Positions 60,201 to 64,000 of a stretch of 64,000 nt of DNA are shown piece by piece (positions within the stretch are counted from its first letter, which is position 1; every line of letters starts with the position of its first letter). The translations under genes were made by a program, and so were the position numbers. The DNA is from Ampelocalamus luodianensis (lineage: Eukaryota; Streptophyta; Magnoliopsida; Poales; Poaceae): assembly GCA_036346255.1 (NCBI GenBank), contig CM070625.1, positions 37,824,520 through 37,888,519 on the forward strand, read 5' to 3'. Under the pieces are notes generated by a model. That model was given only the letters and a program-made list of their open reading frames with translations, ran no database searches and was not told the DNA's origin.

Positions 60201-60502
60201 TGGAACACTTAACTTTTAATGAAGATCTTCAGGCACGGCCTTGGTGGACACCAACAACGAGTGTAAATTTTTTGTCAGGTATTGGCTTCTCATATTGTGC
60301 GATTTTATCCTTTTTGTGTTTAACAATACCATCCTTTTGAAATGCTTGCGCTATGTTATACATGCTTGGCGATTACTTTTCTCCATTCATTTATGTTGGA
60401 GTCACTTATGAACCTTGCAAGCGCAAAAGTGCTTACTATTGTCACGATTTTACAGAACCATTCGATGAAGGTTCAACACCTACGTGCTTTAGGGCCAAAG
60501 TG
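48272..60502 (+). CDS. NAA25: NAA25, auxiliary subunit of N-terminal acetyltransferase B (17 exons seen, 3' end missing)
   Basis: NAA25 (MDM20 family) is the large ribosome-anchoring, TPR-like subunit that pairs with catalytic NAA20 in NatB, which acetylates nascent proteins starting Met-Asp/Glu/Asn/Gln. Exons chosen by GT-AG sites, phase and family similarity: 48272-48418, 49437-49593, 49675-49791, 49880-49954, 53203-53296, 53386-53504, 54044-54114, 54662-54812, 54894-55069, 56296-56495, 56661-56791, 57339-57415, 57968-58042, 58395-58587, 59432-59551, 60140-60278, 60456-60502. The start is MASKFGLAGGIPERRVRPIW, near-identical to plant homologues. Other landmarks are GEERFLLWAVCSIQLQ, KYDAALEVLSGDLGSL, PDDWESFLHYLGCLLE, LKDYLKFM-like VKDYLKFMNDHLKES, and RPWWTPTTSV. 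About 697 codons are covered; plant homologues are about 1000 residues, so the last 300 or so are missing. Exon 3 has a frameshift and stop (49719-49721) as given. All other exon phases agree. Exon 17 is supported mainly by phase and a PFDEGSTP match. Confidence 0.9.
48408..48453 (+). repeat. perfect 23-bp tandem duplication across the exon 1 donor site
   Basis: The 23-bp unit CCTACGCCCTCGTGAGCTCC+CTC occurs at 48408-48430 and 48431-48453. Each copy holds the same CTC/GTGAGC donor. Using the first donor (48419) keeps the frame with exon 2. Using the second (48442) adds 23 bases and shifts it. Confidence 0.9.
49719..49721 (+). other. NAA25: premature stop after frameshift in NAA25 exon 3
   Basis: With exon 2 joined to exon 3 the frame reads DLATSCYECAC and then runs into TAA at 49719. 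The frame needed for the family-conserved NNLELMMGLFNCYVREYS lies one register over. Exon 3 is 117 bases, where 116 or 119 is needed to keep phase. The change therefore lies between about 49704 and 49720 and is a net loss of two bases or gain of one. Confidence 0.8.
50163..50745. mobile_element. non-autonomous hAT element A in NAA25 intron 4 (583 bp)
   Basis: The ends are CATGGTTATTAAGGCG and its complement CGCCTTAATAACCATG. Exact 8-bp duplications AGAGGGAG flank it at 50155-50162 and 50746-50753. An 8-bp duplication is diagnostic of hAT. The interior is GC-rich with runs of AGGCG/CGCC motifs. Open frames inside it have no transposase features. Confidence 0.88.
50925..51633. mobile_element. 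non-autonomous hAT element B in NAA25 intron 4 (709 bp)
   Basis: The ends are TAGGGCTGGGCAT and ATGCCCACCCCTA (12 of 13 complementary). GGTTGACC is duplicated exactly at 50917-50924 and 51634-51641. The interior has 'aaccgaa' and 'ttcggtt' repeats near both ends. No transposase is seen. Confidence 0.88.
51789..52521. mobile_element. non-autonomous hAT element C in NAA25 intron 4 (733 bp), same family as A
   Basis: The ends are CATGGTTATTAAGG and its complement near 52508-52521. The 8-bp flanks are GTTCCAGT and GTTCGATT (6 of 8 match), so it is an older insertion than A. The interior again has AGGCG-rich blocks. The shared termini make it a sister of element A. Confidence 0.78.
52687..52926. 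mobile_element. possible fourth hAT-like fragment in NAA25 intron 4
   Basis: Both ends start ATAGAA when read inwards and carry 'aaccgg'-type motifs. The interior has repeated CCGGTT/AACCGG. 'GGAAGT' occurs on both sides but the spacing does not give a clean 8-bp duplication. Weak call. Confidence 0.35.
55770..55818. repeat. 24-bp tandem duplication in NAA25 intron 9
   Basis: The unit TATGAACTAAATTTGTGCATGCAT occurs twice in a row (quoted here as TATGAACTAAATTTG plus TGCATGCAT). It lies in an intron and shows no link to splicing sites. Confidence 0.75.
55852..55930 (+). mobile_element. Au-SINE-like 3' end in NAA25 intron 9
   Basis: The stretch 'cctaccctaacttgtttggg' followed by 'atcaaaggttttgttgttgt' matches my memory of the conserved 3' end of the plant Au SINE, with its short TTG tail. 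The 5' tRNA-like part is not visible, so it would be a truncated copy. Confidence 0.5.
56579..56660 (+). repeat. 42-bp tandem duplication ending at the exon 11 acceptor
   Basis: 'tcatttatttttataccttaa...gtcaatcca' at 56579-56617 is repeated as 'tcatttatttttagacctta...gtcaatccag' at 56621-56660. The second copy ends in the AG used as the exon 11 acceptor (exon begins 56661). The first copy ends 'ccatag', also a usable AG. The pair differs at very few positions. Confidence 0.8.
59652..59929. mobile_element. Stowaway MITE in NAA25 intron 15 (278 bp)
   Basis: It starts CTCCCTCTGTTCCCAAATA and ends GAGGAACGGATGGAG, the standard Stowaway terminal repeats, with TA duplicated on both sides (59650-59651 and 59930-59931). 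Stowaways are Tc1/mariner-derived and common in grass introns. Confidence 0.9.
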
Positions 60503-60837
60503 GTATGCCATTTTCCTAGAACTTTATTTACGCAAGCTCAAGCAGTGTTTAGTTATCGTAATATTCTTATGTTAATACCAGAAGTTCTGGGTTTTGTCTT
60601 CATTCATTGTATTAGTTGATATTTTTAATATCTGGAGGATATGATATTAAATTTCACTTAATAGACAACTATTCTCTTTTCTTATCAAACACATATGTCC
60701 TGTATATATTTGTTTTCTCATCTTGACCTTTGCAAGCATTGTATCAGATTCATATTCCCGCAATGTCGTGATATGGCGAATTGGTCAGTCGGGACATCAG
60801 TCTTAGGATTTGATTGCAATGCTGCATACAAGCTATA
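60503..60837. other. start of the intron after NAA25 exon 17; no further exon seen
   Basis: The donor GTATGC follows exon 17 at 60503. The next exon should continue from the segment after the tryptophan-rich and PFDE motifs, but nothing in this stretch or downstream matches. Confidence 0.5.
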
Positions 60838-60972
60838 TGTTAAGGGTATTTATGGTATTCCATTCCTAGTTTAGGGTTTACTCTTGTGTGTGTCCTTGTA
60901 CTATATATCGTCCCTTGGGCTATTGCAATTCAACTAACATTTCACATTGGTACTCTCCCTCTTCATCTAACA
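60838..60972 (+). repeat. possible short LTR (135 bp) of a retroelement
   Basis: It begins TGTTAAGGGTATTTATGG and ends TCATCTAACA, directly followed by TGGTATCAGA (60973-60982), a primer site for initiator tRNA-Met. A CTATATATC TATA-like motif is at 60901-60909. The short length suggests a TRIM or small copia-type element. A matching second LTR was not found before 64000, so it may lie outside the window. Confidence 0.5.
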
Positions 60973-60982
60973 TGGTATCAGA

Positions 60983-61807
60983 AACTCTAGCCTCCATCTT
61001 CTTCCACCGCTACCACCCCCGGGAGGAGCAATTTTCACTCCCGGGGCAGCACCCCAGTAAATTCTCGTCAAGTAGCAGTAGCTCCAAGCAGCAGCACTCA
61101 TCTTCGTCCATGGTTAACTGCTCCGACGCCTTTACCAGCCACCAGCTCCCTCTGTTCACCGGGCCCACACTTCAGCAGGATCCATGCCTCGGATTCCACT
61201 GCCGATGCTCTGGCTCCGGGCCGTCACCTCAGCTCCCGCCCCTCCTCAATCCACGACGCCTCCATCGCTACCGATCCCCTCCACCTCACCGCCCGCTCGG
61301 GCACCACCTCCGTCGCGACATTCGGCGAGGACACCGAATTCGACGGCCAGAGGTGAGGTGCGTTGGCCTCCACCTTTGCGCCATCCGGCACTAACGTCGT
61401 CGGATCTGGCAGCCCTCGCATCGCCGATACCAGATCCGGGTGTCCCCGTTACTGTCGCCATCGGATTCGGCTCAGCTCGTCAATGCCATCCTTGAATCTC
61501 CTCAACGTCGCCGTCACATCGTGCCGCCTCGAGTGGTCCTCTGCTCCGGAGCTGCTCCTCCTCGAGCCCTGAGGACCGCCGCCCCCGCCCCCGCCCTCGA
61601 GCATCTTCTGCTTTGGATTCGTGCCGGCCCCAAGCTCTCGCCGCCCAACCCCGAATCGCCTTTGCTCCCGGCCACGCTGCCTCAGCTCCCCTACTCGCGC
61701 CGAGCTCCACCGCTTCAAGCGCTGCCTCCTCGATGTTACCCTGCTCGCGCCGAGCTCTCACCGCTGAGCTCCTCCGGCTCGAGGACAGCGGATCCGCGAC
61801 GGTGGGC
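60983..61807 (+). other. GC-rich region after the putative primer site
   Basis: Proline- and serine-rich open frames on both strands reflect the composition. No retroelement capsid or enzyme motif is seen. It may be retroelement leader, captured sequence, or part of the gene fragment that follows. Confidence 0.35.
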
Positions 61808-63425
61808 TTAGGGATGGCTGCCTTCTTCTTTGTCAGCAGGCGGTGCCACCTTCTCCATTGTCGGGCAGAGCTCCTCCGCCTCCCTGGCGAGCACCCGCAC
61901 GATCTCCTTCTTCAGCTTGGCCTCCTCTCTCGCCAGCTTTCGCCGCCACCTCGCCTCCCTGGCGACCTCGTCCGAGAGGCCACCGTTAGGGCTGGAAACG
62001 AGCCGAGCCGGCTCGAGCCAAGCTCGTGTGGAAAGTTAGCTCGGCTAATTTCCAACTCCCAGAAATCAACGAGCGAGAACAAGCATGCATTTGCAGCCTT
62101 AGCCCCTCATTAGAAATGGGATCACAGTGCTCCAAATGTCCATATAGCAAGGTGATGTAGTCCTGTGTATGTGTGGTCTTGGGGTAAATTTAAAGATCTT
62201 AGGAACAGTCATACAGCTAAGATTTCCACTACACTTTGAAAAGGGAAAACCAAAATTAACTGACCTACAATATCATATCTCCAACTCCAGTAATATCTGA
62301 AGATGGTGTGTGGTTGTCTGTGTACCTAGGTACAATATCCTATCTCCACTAACATCTGAAGAGGTGAATGGCCACACACATTAGGGAAGGCCTGAGCTCT
62401 CTTCTATCATGGCAATGCTGAACACTGATGACACAAGTAAAAATTGCAAGAATGGCAATGTAGTGAATGTTAAAGAAAACAAAATGTCCCAATCATGTCA
62501 CCCTTACTGAAAACTGAATACAAGGTGCTGCTGGACCGTGACATTTTTTTTTGAAGTCTTGTCACAGAAACTCCGTATGACCAGTTCTTAGAAGTGAGAT
62601 CTAACAAAACAAATTCAGTATAACAGCCATTACAAGTTGTGTACATATGATAAACAAACAGAACAGAAAATTGAATTGAAATCAACAAATCCTGGGCGGG
62701 AGAGAGAGGAAGGCGAGCCTGAGGTTCAAGTCGCCGTATGGGTCGTCGGTGTCGCAATCCTCGTCGGTGGGAGGGGTGGGGAAGTGGACGTCCTGGGCGA
62801 GGTGGCAGGAGGGTGGGGCGGCGGAGGATGGAGCAGTGGAAGGAGGACGGGGAAGGAGAACGAGCAGTGTAGGAGGGGGCGGCGGAGGAAGAGGATGGGG
62901 AAGGAGAAAGGGGTGGTGGAGGAGGGGGCGGTCAAAGGAGGACAGGGCGGCGGAAGATTTGGCGACCGAGGAAGAGGATGGGGAAGGAGAAAGGGGCAGC
63001 GGCGGAGGACATCGGCCGAAGCAGGACGGGGCGGCGGCGGAGGATGGGGCGGCCGAAGCAGGACAGGGCGGCAATAGAGGATGGGTTAGTGGAGGACGGG
63101 GCGGTGGAGAAGCAGCGGGGCGATCTGCATATGGAGGATTGGGGATTTGGAATACATCGCGCCTGTGAACTCTACGGGATAGGGAGTCACTTGAATACTC
63201 GATGGTCGATGGAGTGTGGATTGTGGCCTATGGGCCGACAAGAAGCAGCTCAAGAGCCAAACGAGCGGCTCAGGCTCGGCTCAAAAAATTTACGAGCCAG
63301 AAGAGAGGCTTGGCTCGGCTTGAGAAGATCACGAGCTCGAGCCGAGCCGGCTCGCAAGCCGTGAGCTTTTTTTCCAGCCCTAGCCACTGTCCTCATCCTC
63401 TTCATCGCCTGCCTTATTGCCGCTG
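61808..63425 (-). pseudogene. unrecognised gene fragment, coiled-coil C-terminus, split by a hAT element
   Basis: On the minus strand, 63425-63383 reads FSGNKAGDEEDEDSG. After the hAT insertion, 61979-61808 reads SDEVAREARWRRKLAREEAK, then LKKEIVRVLAREAEELC, and ends PPADKEEGSHP with a TAA stop at 61810-61808. The two parts are in the same frame once the insertion and one target copy are discounted. Charged, heptad-like residues suggest a coiled coil. A CAG acceptor-like site precedes GGNKAG-type sequence (near 63430). I do not recognise the protein. It could be the last exon of a real gene or a captured fragment. Confidence 0.45.
61988..63382. mobile_element. hAT-like element (1395 bp) with TAGGGCTGGAAA ends
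   Basis: The ends are TAGGGCTGGAAA and the exact complement TTTCCAGCCCTA. Just inside both ends are GAGCCGAGCCGGCTCG-type motifs. The 8-bp flanks are CCCACCGT (61980-61987) and GCCACTGT (63383-63390), 6 of 8 matching. The interior has a purine-rich GGA/GGAGG stretch (62690-63120) whose glycine/arginine frames are composition artefacts. No transposase is seen. Confidence 0.75.
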
Positions 63426-64000
63426 AATGGGAGGAGGAAATGGGAGGGGAGAGAAAGAGGTTGGCGAGTCAGGGAAGGAGAGAGAAGGGAGGGAGGAGGA
63501 TGAGTATCTGACCGCTATTGTTGTTGCTGCTAGCTATCCTTTGAGTTTTTCTTTCTTAGTGTCATTGCTTCTGTTGTGTCCATCCAAGTTCGTAACACTC
63601 TATCTTTGAGTTCATTTAAGTCGTGCAAGTCCACAAATTCCTTATCTGTTAGCTGATTACTTTGCTAGCCACGGTCCGTCCTCTGGGATCGAGTGTGGCC
63701 CTCTTCTTTCCCTTTCTGCATGGCAGCAGCCATCGTTCCTCTCTGAGCCGCTGTAGATCGTAGAATTCGTTATGATGTCGCTGCTTCTCTCTAAGCCGCC
63801 CCAGAAGCTTCTAAGGCCGCTATGCTTCTATCCATTCACCTTACATTTGATTTGACAACTCTCTATTCTGTTGGTTTCATCATTTTTTTAAATCGTGTTG
63901 CCATGGTCGACTTTACTCCCGCTTGCCTCTGTTTTCTCAGCCGCTGCAACTTGTGTTTTATGGGCTGTTGCACGACCCTGGATGGGAGATCTTTTGATAT
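63426..64000. other. window end, no supported feature
   Basis: A purine-rich stretch (63426-63500) followed by ordinary AT-balanced sequence. No exon of NAA25, no LTR and no domain was recognised. Confidence 0.4.

Noticed and set aside
62637..63168. Gly/Arg/Glu-rich open frames of 130-146 residues
   Set aside because: They sit in a purine-rich block inside a hAT element, exist in several frames at once, and show no domain.

Overview
The window is plant nuclear DNA from a grass (Poaceae), most likely Oryza or a close relative. The evidence is a spliced grass-type NAA25 gene with GT-AG introns, nested LTR retrotransposons of grass families (a RIRE1/BARE-like copia element and chromovirus-type gypsy elements), a CACTA transposon with a CACTACTACAAAA terminus, and Stowaway and hAT MITEs. 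The genus is inferred from LTR-terminus recognition and was not tested by a search.

Layout. Bases 1-42959 are a nested retrotransposon block with no host gene. In order it holds: the 3' part of an LTR (1-1906); a minus-strand RIRE1-like copia element (1907-12808) whose 5' LTR is split by a 5144-bp solo LTR (7426-12569, TSD TTGTC); a minus-strand gypsy element, gypsy-1 (12809-21042); a decayed plus-strand gypsy, gypsy-2 (21043-about 23030); a minus-strand gypsy, gypsy-3 (23529-40724), split by a complete 11.5-kb minus-strand gypsy, gypsy-4 (27766-39259, two LTRs, TSD AGTCC); and a truncated LTR related to the solo LTR (40725-about 42959). A CACTA transposon follows (43097-46837). Its TNP2 transposase gene is split by a second RIRE1-like solo LTR (43950-45546, TSD CTAAG).

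Bases 47761-60502 hold the only host gene recognised with confidence: the first 17 exons (about 697 codons) of NAA25, the auxiliary subunit of the NatB N-terminal acetyltransferase, on the plus strand. Exon 3 carries a frameshift and early stop as assembled. Intron 4 has collected three well-defined non-autonomous hAT elements. A Stowaway MITE and a SINE-like tail lie in later introns. The C-terminal exons (about 300 residues, from family length) are not found. From 60838 the sequence looks like a short-LTR retroelement, followed by a minus-strand gene fragment interrupted by a 1.4-kb hAT element.

The genes do not form a pathway: this is one housekeeping gene beside a retrotransposon nest. 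I found no new defence or metabolic system. The most unusual signal is in the youngest element, gypsy-4. Its two LTRs differ largely by small CAG/CTG-to-CG changes, and the same damage breaks its reading frames. This looks more like an assembly or base-calling signature than ordinary decay.
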